A stretch of DNA of 64,000 nt from Shewanella sp. Arc9-LZ (GCF_010092445.1 NZ_CP048031.1:930001-994000); one strand, 5' to 3'. Positions 17,412-26,297 are shown, counted from the stretch's first letter. Numbers and translations are program-made. The notes: generated from the letters alone by a model not told the origin.

Positions 17412-17945
17412 AAGATATTGGTATTAAAGGACGATTAAAATTTATGGTTTTGTTTCAATTAGCTTAAGAATGTCAAAACAGGCGCCCATAGTGTGATAAT
17501 CGGTTTTGCCGATAGGACTTTTTTGGTCATCTATCTTTTGGTTGTCTTGAGTTCACATGCTAAACCCAGCACCGTATTGATGAGCGACCATGTGTTGCCA
17601 TGAGCAGTGCCCAATTTGGTCAAATGGGTATTTAACTGTGGCTTTTAAAATGTGGTTTTCTAACGTTGGTTATTTAACTGAAAGTACCTAGCAAAGAGTA
17701 TTTGACTGGAAGCATTGAGCTAGCAGTATTGAATGAGACGTTTTGCGCTATAAGTATTGGGCTATAAGTATTGAGGTAAGAGTACCAAAGTCGCTTGTTG
17801 TGAATAATCAGCTTCATAATTGATTGTTATTATTTGCACTCAAGTTGTCATTACAAGCACTGATATGCCGCCCTGCAAGTAGTTTTAACTTATAGGCAAA
17901 CTTGAAGCATATAGTTTGGCAACGTATCATGCGCTTTTTATTGCG
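17412..17945. other. Intergenic stretch with degenerate repeats
   Basis: No supportable gene. Around 17690-17790 a degenerate unit related to AAGTATTGGGCTAT recurs about five times. A weak ATCGG/CCGAT hairpin followed by T residues lies near 17499-17525. The Nudix gene's promoter should be at the right end. Confidence 0.4.
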
Positions 17946-18494
17946 ATGAGCCCTTCTATAATGCGCCACTTAACCACTCGTTATCATTCCGACACTCCAG
18001 CAGATTTTATTGCTGCGAATCACCAAACAATGCTAACGCGGCTTGCTGCTCGCGCAATTGTCATGCGTAATAATCAAATATTAATGCTTTACACCCAACG
18101 TTATCATGACTATTCATTGCCTGGTGGTGGCGTTGATGCTGGCGAGGAGATAGAGCAAGGGCTTATCCGTGAGTTACAAGAAGAAACTGGCGCCCAACAA
18201 ATTCGCAATATTAATCCATTTGGCTTATATGAAGAATATCGTCCTTGGCAACGAGATGGTTATACGTCGGTTAATATGCTGTCTTATTGTTTCACTTGTG
18301 ATATTGACAGCCAGCTGGGGGAAACCCAATTTGAAGCTCACGAAATTAATAACGGCATGATACCAGTATGGATTGATATCGATGAGGCTATTAGGCATAA
18401 CCTTGACACTATCGCCAACAGCAGCAAAAAAGGCTTATCGATTGAACGAGAAACCTTTCTACTGAAATTGATTAAACAAGAGTTACTGCGCTAA
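17946..18494 (+). CDS. Nudix hydrolase
   Basis: A Nudix-family pyrophosphohydrolase of about 182 residues. The full Nudix box GX5EX7REUXEEXGU is present (from GGGVDAGEE to RELQEETGA), so it should bind Mg2+ and cleave nucleoside-diphosphate-linked substrates. Which substrate is not evident. The start is uncertain: ATG codons at 17946 and 17961 are both possible, neither with a good ribosome-binding site, and the frame stays open to a TTG at 17916. Confidence 0.85.
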   Translation: MSPSIMRHLTTRYHSDTPADFIAANHQTMLTRLAARAIVMRNNQILMLYTQRYHDYSLPGGGVDAGEEIEQGLIRELQEETGAQQIRNINPFGLYEEYRPWQRDGYTSVNMLSYCFTCDIDSQLGETQFEAHEINNGMIPVWIDIDEAIRHNLDTIANSSKKGLSIERETFLLKLIKQELLR

Positions 18495-18584
18495 GCTTAA
18501 GCCATTGTGGCTTAGCAAAGCGCTATATGGCTATCACATAGCCAAGCGGATGGTATTAACCGTCAGCTCAGGTTCATAGCCCCG

Positions 18585-19424
18585 TTAGCCTATAGACAGT
18601 TCTTTTGCTCTTGTCGCTGCACACGCCATTGCGCTGGCAACTAGCTCGTCAAGATCACCATCCTGAAATGCCAATATTGCCTGTTCCGTTGTGCCTTTAG
18701 GTGAGGTCACCTGGTGACGTAGACTCGCCAAGTTATGCTGACTATTCATCGCCATTGATATTGCTCCCATAGCACTCTGCAACACAGCTTTAGTGGCTGT
18801 TTCTTGCGGCAGCCCTTGTTCAATGGCAGCTTTCTCCATGGCTTCTAAAAATAAGAATAAATACGCCGGCGAGCTGCCTGCTGCAGCCACGATGGTCGAC
18901 ATTTGGCTTTCTTCTTTTAGCCATACTGTTTCACCCACAGCACGCATGAGTCTTTCTGCTAGCGCAATGTCATTAGCGTGAGTGTCTGGTCCCGCATATA
19001 AACCCGTTAACCCTTCACCAATGGCGGTAGGCAAGTTTGGCATGGCGCAAATGACTTTGGGTGAGAAATGTAGTTTTTGGCGGAGTGTGGCATGTTTGAC
19101 TCCCGCGGCAATCGAGATAACGAGTTTTCGGTTATCGTACTGCATAACTTCACTCAACTGCTCACACACTACAGGTACTACAAAAGGCTTAACGGCAACA
19201 ATGATGACATCAGCAAACGCAACTGCGGCGGTATTGTCTTGATGTACTTTAACATTGAACTTATCGATTAAGTCGTGTCGAGTAGTTTGGCTGGGGGTGC
19301 ACACTAGAATATTGGCACTGTTATGACCTTGTTTAAGTAGGCCGCTGATTATGGCTCTTGCCATGTTGCCACCACCAATAAAGGCGATACAGGTATTGGG
19401 GTCTAATGATTCATGTTGAGAGAT
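18585..19424 (-). CDS. proC: Pyrroline-5-carboxylate reductase with no canonical start codon
   Basis: Last step of proline synthesis, reducing pyrroline-5-carboxylate with NAD(P)H in the cytoplasm. The NAD-binding motif AFIGGGNMA begins before the first in-frame ATG (19364), so translation must start upstream. Between that motif and the terminator at 19479 the frame holds no ATG, GTG or TTG. The only candidate with a ribosome-binding site is an ATC at 19422-19424, with a perfect GGAGG five bases before it; this gives 279 residues opening SQHESLDPN. C-terminal motifs (AAGSSPAYLFLFLEAM, SPKGTTEQA) are intact. It follows proA but has a terminator between, so it is expressed separately or by read-through. 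Confidence 0.88.
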   Translation of the reverse strand: MSQHESLDPNTCIAFIGGGNMARAIISGLLKQGHNSANILVCTPSQTTRHDLIDKFNVKVHQDNTAAVAFADVIIVAVKPFVVPVVCEQLSEVMQYDNRKLVISIAAGVKHATLRQKLHFSPKVICAMPNLPTAIGEGLTGLYAGPDTHANDIALAERLMRAVGETVWLKEESQMSTIVAAAGSSPAYLFLFLEAMEKAAIEQGLPQETATKAVLQSAMGAISMAMNSQHNLASLRHQVTSPKGTTEQAILAFQDGDLDELVASAMACAATRAKELSIG

Positions 19425-19446
19425 GACAACCTCCGAAAATGTCGCT

Positions 19447-19479
19447 AAAAAGAAAAGGCCACGCTTTCGCTTGGCCTTT
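19447..19479 (-). terminator. Rho-independent terminator between proA and proC
   Basis: On the minus strand AAAGGCCA pairs with TGGCCTTT around a loop with a small GC/GC stem, followed by a T-rich run (TTTTCTTTTT). It ends the putP-proBA transcript 20 bases after proA. Confidence 0.85.
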
Positions 19480-19499
19480 GAATTGTGGAGCCTATTTGA

Positions 19500-20747
19500 T
19501 TATGCGCGAACTTGACCTACACCGCTGACTAAGTATTTCTCAGTGGTAAGTGACTCAAGGCCCATAGGTCCGTAGGCATGCAATTTACTGGTGGCAATAC
19601 CAATTTCAGCACCTAGACCGAGCTCGCTACCATCAGAAAAACGTGACGATGCATTAACCATCACTACCGAGGCATCCACGGTGCGTTGAAAACGCGTAGC
19701 CGTTAATTCATTTTGGGTACAAATCACTTCAGTATGATGGCTACCAAAGCGGCGAATATGATTAATAGCATGATCAAAATCAGTGACTTGGCGAATGGCA
19801 ATTTCTAAATCTAAATATTCTTGGCCGAAATCATCATCGCTAATAACGTTGGCATGCTCAAAGTATTGTTGGGCATTTTTGCTGACATTTATACGTACTT
19901 TATGTGCAGCAAGTTGGGCTGCCACTTTAGGTAAAAAGGCTGCCGCTACGTCTTGATGTACCAGTAATCCCTCTAGAGCATTACATACTCCAGTACGTTG
20001 GGTTTTACCATTGAGCAATAAAGACATCGCAATATCAAGATCGGCATCTTTATCAACATACAAATGACAAACACCTTTAAAATGTTGAATAACAGGTATT
20101 TTACTGTTATCTGTAACAAAATTGATTAAGCCTTCGCCACCGCGTGGAATAATGACATCAATAAAGTCACGTTGCTGCATAAGCTCTAGTAATAAAGCGC
20201 GATCTGGATCGGGTATTACGGTGATCAGTGCTGGTGGTAATTGATATGCTTGCAATACATTTTGTAAAATAGAAGCAATGATTTTGCTTGAATGTATTGC
20301 TTCTTTACCGCCACGCAATATCACTGCATTACCTGATTTAAAGCACAATGCACCTGCATCAGCGGTAACATTAGGGCGTGCTTCATAAATCATACAAACA
20401 ACGCCTAAAGGTACGCGCATTTTTTGAATGTTTAGACCATTTGGTCGCTCACATATTTCACGTACCATGCCGACAGGATCGGGTAATGATGCAACGGTTT
20501 CAATGCCCGCAGCCATAGATTCAATACGTTCAGGTGTCAGTGTCAATCGATCTATCATTGCCGCGCCTAAATCGGCTTTTTCGGCATGGTTAAGATCCAA
20601 TAAATTCGCTTTAATAATATCGTCGCTGTGTGCTCTAAGTGCACGGGCCATATCAAGTAAAATAGTGTTTTTAACTTTCTCATCTAATAGGGCTAGAGTT
20701 TGTGCCGCTGTGGCTGCTGCTTGCGATAAATCTTTAATTAAACTCAT
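19500..20747 (-). CDS. proA: Gamma-glutamyl phosphate reductase
   Basis: The second enzyme of proline synthesis, 415 residues, reducing glutamyl phosphate to glutamate semialdehyde with NADPH. Aldehyde-dehydrogenase-fold signatures include VCMIYEARPNVTADA, SGNAVILRGGKEA, the catalytic-Cys region KTQRTGVCNALEG and the C-terminal FSDGSELGLGAEIGIAT. Its start overlaps the proB stop by four bases (ATGA), implying coupled translation and complex formation with ProB. Confidence 0.97.
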   Translation of the reverse strand: MSLIKDLSQAAATAAQTLALLDEKVKNTILLDMARALRAHSDDIIKANLLDLNHAEKADLGAAMIDRLTLTPERIESMAAGIETVASLPDPVGMVREICERPNGLNIQKMRVPLGVVCMIYEARPNVTADAGALCFKSGNAVILRGGKEAIHSSKIIASILQNVLQAYQLPPALITVIPDPDRALLLELMQQRDFIDVIIPRGGEGLINFVTDNSKIPVIQHFKGVCHLYVDKDADLDIAMSLLLNGKTQRTGVCNALEGLLVHQDVAAAFLPKVAAQLAAHKVRINVSKNAQQYFEHANVISDDDFGQEYLDLEIAIRQVTDFDHAINHIRRFGSHHTEVICTQNELTATRFQRTVDASVVMVNASSRFSDGSELGLGAEIGIATSKLHAYGPMGLESLTTEKYLVSGVGQVRA

Positions 20748-21850
20748 AGTTGCTCCAAAATGGCGATGTTTTTGTCAGAGATCAGTGGGCCCGTTTTTTG
20801 CTGGGCATTGTTGGCAAATTCACGATCTTCTTGGTCTGCAATAAAATGTAATAAACAACTACTGTAGTTTGATTTGGCTTTTGCCAATTTAGTGCCATCG
20901 CCTTTGCGCACTAAAACAGTATCGCCGACGGAAAAGTTGCCTCTTACGGCCACTACATCGTCAGTGGTTAGTTGGGTATCATGCTCTTCAAGGTCAGCGC
21001 TAAAGTCATTTTCGACAATTAACTCACCCTGAACTTGTGAGGTATGCATCATCCAATGCAAGTGTTCTTGCATCGGTACATCATACGGGGTGAATAAAGT
21101 GCCTGGATTTTGGCCCTTTAAAAGTTGATTGAATGTGTCCGCGTCAAAACCATCGACAATCATGGTTTCAATTCCGTGTGAAATTGCTTTCTCAGCGGCT
21201 TCAATCTTGGTTAACATGCCGCCAGTACCTACGCTGCTCGTAGCACCGCCAGCCATAGCATAAATCTCAGCATTGATTTCACTGACTTGCTTAATTAGCG
21301 TGGCATCTTCATGTAAATTAGGGTTTTTAGTATAAAGCCCTTTTACGTCAGAGCAGATAATTAACGCATCTGCATCCGCTGCTGCGGCAACCATAGCTGA
21401 TAAATTGTCATTATCCCCAACACGTAACTTGGCTGCGGTAACAGCATCATTTTCGTTGATAATGGGAAGTAAGCCATTGTCTAACAGGGTAAAAATAGTA
21501 TTTTTAATACTGATATAACGGTCACGATCGCGTAAATCACCATGGGTAAGTAATAGCTGCGCCGATGGGAAATCGAACAATTTATCCCAGGTGGCCATCA
21601 TATCGGCCTGGCCTGCAGCTGCCATGGCTTTTTTAAGCGAAATACTTGGTTCTGCCGTATCTGGGAATCTATGTTTACCCGCGGCGACTGACCCTGAAGA
21701 TACCAATACAACTTGGCATCCTTGAGCGCGACAGGTAGCGATAAACTGTGCAATACCTAATAAATAATGGCTGCTACAACCTTGTTGATGGGGCGCAATT
21801 AATGCGCTTCCCACTTTAACGACAATCCGTTTCCAATGTGAAGTTGACAT
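20744..21850 (-). CDS. proB: Glutamate 5-kinase
   Basis: First and feedback-controlled step of proline synthesis, phosphorylating glutamate. The amino-acid-kinase domain (KRIVVKVGSALI; VLVSSGSVAAG; INENDAV; SVGTGGMLTKI) is followed by a C-terminal PUA domain from about residue 280, as in the E. coli enzyme. I favour the ATG at 21850 (MSTSHWKR), with GGAG nine bases upstream, over the ATG at 21865 that overlaps the putP stop. Its place directly behind putP is unusual and joins synthesis with uptake. Confidence 0.96.
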   Translation of the reverse strand: MSTSHWKRIVVKVGSALIAPHQQGCSSHYLLGIAQFIATCRAQGCQVVLVSSGSVAAGKHRFPDTAEPSISLKKAMAAAGQADMMATWDKLFDFPSAQLLLTHGDLRDRDRYISIKNTIFTLLDNGLLPIINENDAVTAAKLRVGDNDNLSAMVAAAADADALIICSDVKGLYTKNPNLHEDATLIKQVSEINAEIYAMAGGATSSVGTGGMLTKIEAAEKAISHGIETMIVDGFDADTFNQLLKGQNPGTLFTPYDVPMQEHLHWMMHTSQVQGELIVENDFSADLEEHDTQLTTDDVVAVRGNFSVGDTVLVRKGDGTKLAKAKSNYSSCLLHFIADQEDREFANNAQQKTGPLISDKNIAILEQL

Positions 21851-21864
21851 AGTTTTGTTCTCCA

Positions 21865-23361
21865 TTACTGTTGCTCGGTTAAAACACGATTCGCTTCATG
21901 GAAGGTATCAACTGTTTTATTACAAGGATCCGAGTCAAGAGCGCTGGTAATCCAAATCACTACACTACTAACAATAAAGCCGGGGATCATTTCGTACATT
22001 ACGGTGGTTAACGCTTTTCCATCTGCCAGAACTGGCGCGTAAATCCAAAACAATACGGTCACTGCACCCGAAATAATACCCGCAACAGCGGCTTTATGGG
22101 TCAGGTTCTTTTTATATAGGCAACACAGTACCAGTGGACCAAAGGCCGCACCAAATCCAGCCCATGCATTGCTGACTATCGATAAGATGCTATTTGAGCG
22201 ATCGAGCGCCAGTAAGCTGGCGACAATACCGACACCGGCTACACCATAACGTCCCATTCTGACCATTTCTTTCTCAGTTGACTCTTTTTTCGAAATGACT
22301 CGATAAATGTCTTCGGTCAATGAACTTGACGACACTAATAACTGTGAAGAAATCGTGCTCATAATAGCGGCTAAAATGGCTGCTAAGAGGAAACCACTGA
22401 TCAGTGGATGGAACAACAATTCAGAAAATACAATAAAGATGGTTTCAGGATCGCTTATTGTCATATCGAATTTATTGGCGTAGGCAATACCCACTAGACC
22501 TGTTGCCAGCGCACCAGTAATGGTGACCGTCATCCAACTCATGCCAATTCTTCGTGCCGCTTTGATATCAGAAACCGAGCGAATAGCCATAAAGCGCACA
22601 ATAATATGTGGCTGACCAAAATAACCTAATCCCCAAGAAAGACTGGAAATTAACCCGAGCATAGTGACATTTTGCATCGCATCAGAAAAATGTGGGATCG
22701 ACTCATAAGCAAAGCCCATCATTTTATCAGCACTGCTAAACTCTTGATATGCCACAACGGGTACCAGAATCAAGGCAACAAACATGATACAGCCTTGTAC
22801 AAAGTCAGTCATACTGACGGCTAAAAAGCCACCGAGTAGGGTATAAGACACTACTACACCTAGGGTGATCACGAGCCCGAGCTCATAATTTAAATCAAAT
22901 GCAGAGACAAATAATTTCCCGCCAGCGACTAATCCTGCCGAGGTATATAAGGTAAAGAAGATCACAATGATCACTGCCGCGATAATCCGCACATTACTGT
23001 TAGGTGCGTGGAAGCGTTTAGCAAAAAACTCAGGGATTGTTAGGGAGTCACCCGCGACTTCAGTATAAACCCGTAATTTAGGTGCCACGATCAGATAATT
23101 AATCAATGCCCCTGCTAATAGGCCGATCGCAATGTAGATGGTTTCGAAGCCTACTAAGAACATGGCGCCAGGTAAGCCCATTAGCATCCAGCCACTCATA
23201 TCGGAGGCTCCAGCTGACAGTGCAGTAACTTGCGGGCTGACTTTACGGCCACCCAAAATGTAACCAGATACATCGCTTGTTGATTGTTTATACGCGAACA
23301 ATCCAATGCCTAGCATTACCAGGAAATATATTGCTAATGAGACATAGGTTAAGTAATGCAT
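21865..23361 (-). CDS. putP: Sodium/proline symporter
   Basis: Solute:sodium symporter of 498 residues with about 13 membrane helices. The N-terminal YILGGRKVSPQVTALSAGASDMSGWMLMGLPGA is characteristic of PutP, including the Asp and Ser residues used for Na+ and proline. Its ribosome-binding site AGGAGG is formed by the last codons of the preceding 58-codon gene (GGA GGA in LGGK), so the two are translationally coupled. It ends one base into the proB frame. The partners suggest a role in proline accumulation for osmotic protection rather than catabolism, since putA is not adjacent. Confidence 0.93.
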   Translation of the reverse strand: MHYLTYVSLAIYFLVMLGIGLFAYKQSTSDVSGYILGGRKVSPQVTALSAGASDMSGWMLMGLPGAMFLVGFETIYIAIGLLAGALINYLIVAPKLRVYTEVAGDSLTIPEFFAKRFHAPNSNVRIIAAVIIVIFFTLYTSAGLVAGGKLFVSAFDLNYELGLVITLGVVVSYTLLGGFLAVSMTDFVQGCIMFVALILVPVVAYQEFSSADKMMGFAYESIPHFSDAMQNVTMLGLISSLSWGLGYFGQPHIIVRFMAIRSVSDIKAARRIGMSWMTVTITGALATGLVGIAYANKFDMTISDPETIFIVFSELLFHPLISGFLLAAILAAIMSTISSQLLVSSSSLTEDIYRVISKKESTEKEMVRMGRYGVAGVGIVASLLALDRSNSILSIVSNAWAGFGAAFGPLVLCCLYKKNLTHKAAVAGIISGAVTVLFWIYAPVLADGKALTTVMYEMIPGFIVSSVVIWITSALDSDPCNKTVDTFHEANRVLTEQQ

Positions 23362-23364
23362 GAA

Positions 23365-23541
23365 TTATTTTCCTCCTAACGCTTTGTGATTTTGAATCCC
23401 GCTAGGTTTCAACATAACAAAGAGATAGGTACTTAAAAGGGCACATAAACAAAATAATTGTGAAGCCTCTTTCAGCTTTAATTTAGCGGTGTTCAAGATA
23501 GTGGTAGTGAGATTTTCTTCGTTTGACGTGTCCGTTGACAT
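23365..23541 (-). CDS. 58-residue single-helix membrane protein in the putP operon
   Basis: The ATG at 23541 has an excellent AGGAGG site; the longer frame to 23592 has none. The product has an acidic, Thr-rich start (MSTDTSNEEN), a short amphipathic stretch (TAKLKLKEA), one hydrophobic helix (FCLCALLSTYLFVMLKP) and a short tail, GIQNHKALGGK. It lies 3 bases before putP. Some sodium:solute symporters have small membrane partners (for example the YhdT/PanF and YjcH/ActP pairs); I do not recognise this one as either. It may be an accessory subunit or mainly a coupling device for putP translation. Confidence 0.7.
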   Translation of the reverse strand: MSTDTSNEENLTTTILNTAKLKLKEASQLFCLCALLSTYLFVMLKPSGIQNHKALGGK

Positions 23542-23598
23542 AATGTCCTCCTGGGTGCGGGCTAATCGGATTATTGTTAATTCATTTTTCATTCAACA

Positions 23599-23626
23599 AT
23601 AAAAAACCACCAAACTAGTTAGTGGT
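23599..23626 (-). terminator. Leader terminator or attenuator before the putP operon
   Basis: On the minus strand ACCACTAA-CTAGT-TTGGTGGT forms an 8-bp stem with one G-U pair, followed by TTTTTTATT. It sits 58 bases before the small gene's ATG. No minus-strand gene lies upstream to be ended, so it may control entry into the operon. Confidence 0.6.
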
Positions 23627-24339
23627 CTAACTATATTAACATCATTTTAGGTAAAATTTCCAATCCAATCTCATTTACGGCAGCAATAAATGTTTTTTAA
23701 CAACTATTTAACTTTATATCGATATGCTGTCAGCGGCATGAAATATAACGATGTCACACTGGCTGATTAAGTTGTGAGTACTTTTTAGCTATGTGCTGTT
23801 CATCTTTTTGATTTTCGACGGAGATTGTCTTAAGTTGCTGTATTTAAAGTTTTATATATTTAAAGTTGAGTGTGAACGTCATCGGTTTCACTGGGTATTT
23901 GCCTAATGTTGATGCTATAGATTGTTTATTATGCAGTATAAACGTTACAGATATGATGCTATTCGCAAGTGGATTTGGTGCACTTTTTAGCTATTAATAA
24001 GGTGTTTTTAAATAAGTGGTTACAGATCGAATGATTTGAATTCAAATGGTTTTGGTTCGAGTCGCTATGTCAAAAGATTTGGTTTTATCGCGTGATATGT
24101 GTTGAATGGCCACTGCGTTTTCTGCCATTGCTAAGCTAACTATTTCAAATTACTTATACATAAATCCATGGATGTAGTGGGTTATCTATTGTCGGATTCA
24201 GGAGTAGCAGTGGATTAAGTCGGCATGCTATTCGGTGGCAACATTGCTGTGAGATAGAGCTTTACTAGCTCATGTTAATGTTGTCGCGACCTTGATATTA
24301 CTGGGTAACTGGCTTCAATTAGGATTTAATATAATGTTA
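23627..24339. other. Long AT-rich intergenic region between putP and acuR-like genes
   Basis: Over 700 bases with no convincing gene. On the minus strand a ten-codon ORF (MRLDWKFYLK) near 23640-23675 precedes the leader terminator but has no proline or other repeated codon. A fragment resembling a tRNA T-arm at about 24053 has no matching stems. Promoters of the putP operon must lie at the left end. Confidence 0.4.
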
Positions 24340-24369
24340 TTGCATTTAATTAGACGCTCGGTCTAATAT
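24340..24369 (+). promoter_or_regulatory. Promoter of the AcuR-like gene
   Basis: TTGCAT (24340-24345) and TAATAT (24364-24369) with an 18-bp spacer filled by the operator. The transcript should begin near 24376, so either the ATG at 24376 is leaderless or the true start is the ATG at 24400. Confidence 0.55.
24349..24367 (+). promoter_or_regulatory. Operator of the AcuR-like repressor, site 1
   Basis: ATTAGAC-GCTCG-GTCTAAT is a perfect 7-bp inverted repeat with a 5-base centre, lying between the -35 and -10 boxes of the regulator's own gene. It predicts autorepression. Confidence 0.75.
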
Positions 24370-24375
24370 AGGGGT

Positions 24376-25044
24376 ATGAATAATTTAAGTGTAGATATAA
24401 TGACAAGTCCGCATACTAGCCCAAGCCCTAAACCTCGTAGAGGCAGACCTCCCAAAGTATCGCGAGATAATCCAGATACTCGGGCAGAGCTTATTCGTAG
24501 TGGTCTTGAGCAACTGACAGAGCAAGGTTTTGCCTCATCGGGTATTGAACCCATTTTGAAAAAGGTGGGCGTTCCGAAAGGCTCTTTTTATCATTATTTT
24601 GCGAGTAAAGAAGTCTTTGGCCAAGCGGTATTGCAGAACTATGCTGAATATTTTTTACATAAACTTGAAATTCATTTGCTTGATGAAGCTTATTTACCAT
24701 TAACGCGGATTAGGCACTTCGTTGATGATGCTAAGGCCGGAATGATTCGATACCAATTTAAACGCGGTTGTTTAGTGGGTAATTTGGGTCAAGAAATTGG
24801 CGTTTTGCCAGACAGCTTTAGACCGCAAATTATTGCGATTTTTCTGAGTTGGCAAGATTGTTTAGCTCGTTGCCTCAAAGCTGCACAATCACTCGGACAA
24901 ATAGCTGCAACGGCAGATTGTGATGCCCTAGCTGAAAGTTTTTGGGTTGGCTGGGAAGGAGCGGTAAGCCGTGCAAAGTTAGTTCAAGATGAACGCCCAC
25001 TTGATAACTACTATGATCATTTTATGGCAGCGTTAGCAAAATAA
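24376..25044 (+). CDS. acuR: AcuR-like TetR-family repressor
   Basis: A TetR-family regulator of up to 222 residues. A basic linker (PKPRRGRPPKVSR) precedes the helix-turn-helix region (ELIRSGLEQLTEQGF ... ILKKVGVPKGSFYHYFASKEVF). The C-terminal ligand domain contains KRGCLVGNLGQEIG, a pattern common in the AcuR/YcdC-like branch. The next gene encodes an AcuI-like acryloyl-CoA reductase, the classical AcuR target in DMSP/acrylate metabolism. Matching operators precede both genes. The start may instead be the ATG at 24400. No DMSP lyase gene is visible here. Confidence 0.8.
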   Translation: MNNLSVDIMTSPHTSPSPKPRRGRPPKVSRDNPDTRAELIRSGLEQLTEQGFASSGIEPILKKVGVPKGSFYHYFASKEVFGQAVLQNYAEYFLHKLEIHLLDEAYLPLTRIRHFVDDAKAGMIRYQFKRGCLVGNLGQEIGVLPDSFRPQIIAIFLSWQDCLARCLKAAQSLGQIAATADCDALAESFWVGWEGAVSRAKLVQDERPLDNYYDHFMAALAK

Positions 25045-25060
25045 AATTTTTAACCATTAA

Positions 25061-25075
25061 TAGACGATCAGTCTA
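25061..25075 (+). promoter_or_regulatory. Operator of the AcuR-like repressor, site 2
   Basis: TAGAC-GATCA-GTCTA repeats the half-sites and spacing of site 1. It lies in the 46-base gap between regulator and reductase gene, just before the ribosome-binding site, so the reductase can be controlled separately. Confidence 0.7.
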
Positions 25076-25090
25076 AATTAGGAGAGCGAA

Positions 25091-26074
25091 ATGTTTAATG
25101 GCATGTTGATCGAAAAAGACGACCAAGGTTACCGCACCACAGTAAAAAGCATCGATGAAAGCGTGTTGCCTGAAGGTGATGTGACGGTAAAAGTGCTCTA
25201 TAGCACGCTTAATTACAAAGATGCGCTAGCGATTACCGGTAAAGCACCTGTAGTGAGAACTTTCCCTATGGTGCCAGGCATTGATCTAGTAGGCATTGTG
25301 GAACATAGCGATAATGATAAATTTGCCACAGGTGATACAGTATTATTGAATGGTTTTGGGGTAGGTGAAAATCATTGTGGTGGCTTGGCTACAAAAGCGC
25401 GTTTAAAAAGTGAATGGCTTATTCCATTACCAAAGGCATTTTCACCACAACAAGCTATGGCGATTGGCACTGCAGGTTATACCGCAATGTTATGTGTGAT
25501 GGCTCTTGAGAAAAATGGCGTAACGCCAGACAAAGGTGAGGTGCTAGTTACTGGTGCTAATGGCGGAGTCGGCAGTTTTGCTATCGCTATTTTAGCCAAG
25601 TTAGGCTATCACGTCGTCGCCTCGACTGGCCGAATGGATGAAAGTGACTACCTAAGAAAGTTAGGTGCCAAAGACATTATCGATCGCGCAACATTGTCAG
25701 AAGCTGGTCGTCCATTGGCTAAAGAGCGTTGGGCTGGTGCTGTTGATTCTGTCGGCAGCCATACCTTAGCCAATGTGTGTGCTAGTACCAAGTATGGCGG
25801 AACGGTTGCTGCTTGTGGTTTGGCACAGGGAATGGATTTTCCTGCCAGCGTAGCGCCATTTATTTTACGTTGCGTGACCCTAGCGGGCGTCGACAGTGTA
25901 ATGCGACCTTTAGCTGACCGTATTGAGGCATGGCAACGTCTAGGCGAAATCTTGGATGTTGGTGTGTTCGATGACATTGTTCATGAAATCAGCTTGACTG
26001 AAGCGATTGATGTGGCAAGTGATTTGTTAGCTGGTAAGGTTCGTGGCCGTGTGGTTGTTGATGTAAATCGTTAA
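25091..26074 (+). CDS. acuI: AcuI/YhdH-type acryloyl-CoA reductase
   Basis: A 327-residue medium-chain dehydrogenase/reductase without zinc ligands. Features in order: LNYKDALAITGKAPVVRTFPMVPGIDLVG (substrate domain), the nucleotide motif VTGANGGVGSFAIAIL, STGRMDESDYLRKLGAKDIIDR, and a C-terminal LAGKVRGRVVVDV. This matches AcuI/YhdH, which reduces toxic acryloyl-CoA to propionyl-CoA using NADPH. AGGAG precedes the ATG. In marine bacteria it detoxifies acrylate derived from DMSP; a general enoyl reductase role is the alternative. Confidence 0.9.
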   Translation: MFNGMLIEKDDQGYRTTVKSIDESVLPEGDVTVKVLYSTLNYKDALAITGKAPVVRTFPMVPGIDLVGIVEHSDNDKFATGDTVLLNGFGVGENHCGGLATKARLKSEWLIPLPKAFSPQQAMAIGTAGYTAMLCVMALEKNGVTPDKGEVLVTGANGGVGSFAIAILAKLGYHVVASTGRMDESDYLRKLGAKDIIDRATLSEAGRPLAKERWAGAVDSVGSHTLANVCASTKYGGTVAACGLAQGMDFPASVAPFILRCVTLAGVDSVMRPLADRIEAWQRLGEILDVGVFDDIVHEISLTEAIDVASDLLAGKVRGRVVVDVNR

Positions 26075-26297
26075 TGAATTAATTTGGATAGTTTTTAGTT
26101 GGATAATGTTGTCGGCCTGTGTAGCAGGTCGATGAATTTGTTAGCTGTTTTACCGCTCCCTCTTACTTTCATGACAGCAAACTGTTATGAAAATATTCTA
26201 CCGCTACAAGTGTTTGTGAATGCCTTAATTCGAAGATTTAACGCCAATATCAAAGACTCAACATACTATTTTTACATGACGATGTATGAGTTTTTTA

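Noticed and set aside
24045..24075. tRNA-like T-arm sequence GGTTCGAGTC
   Set aside because: No acceptor, D or anticodon stem could be built around it.
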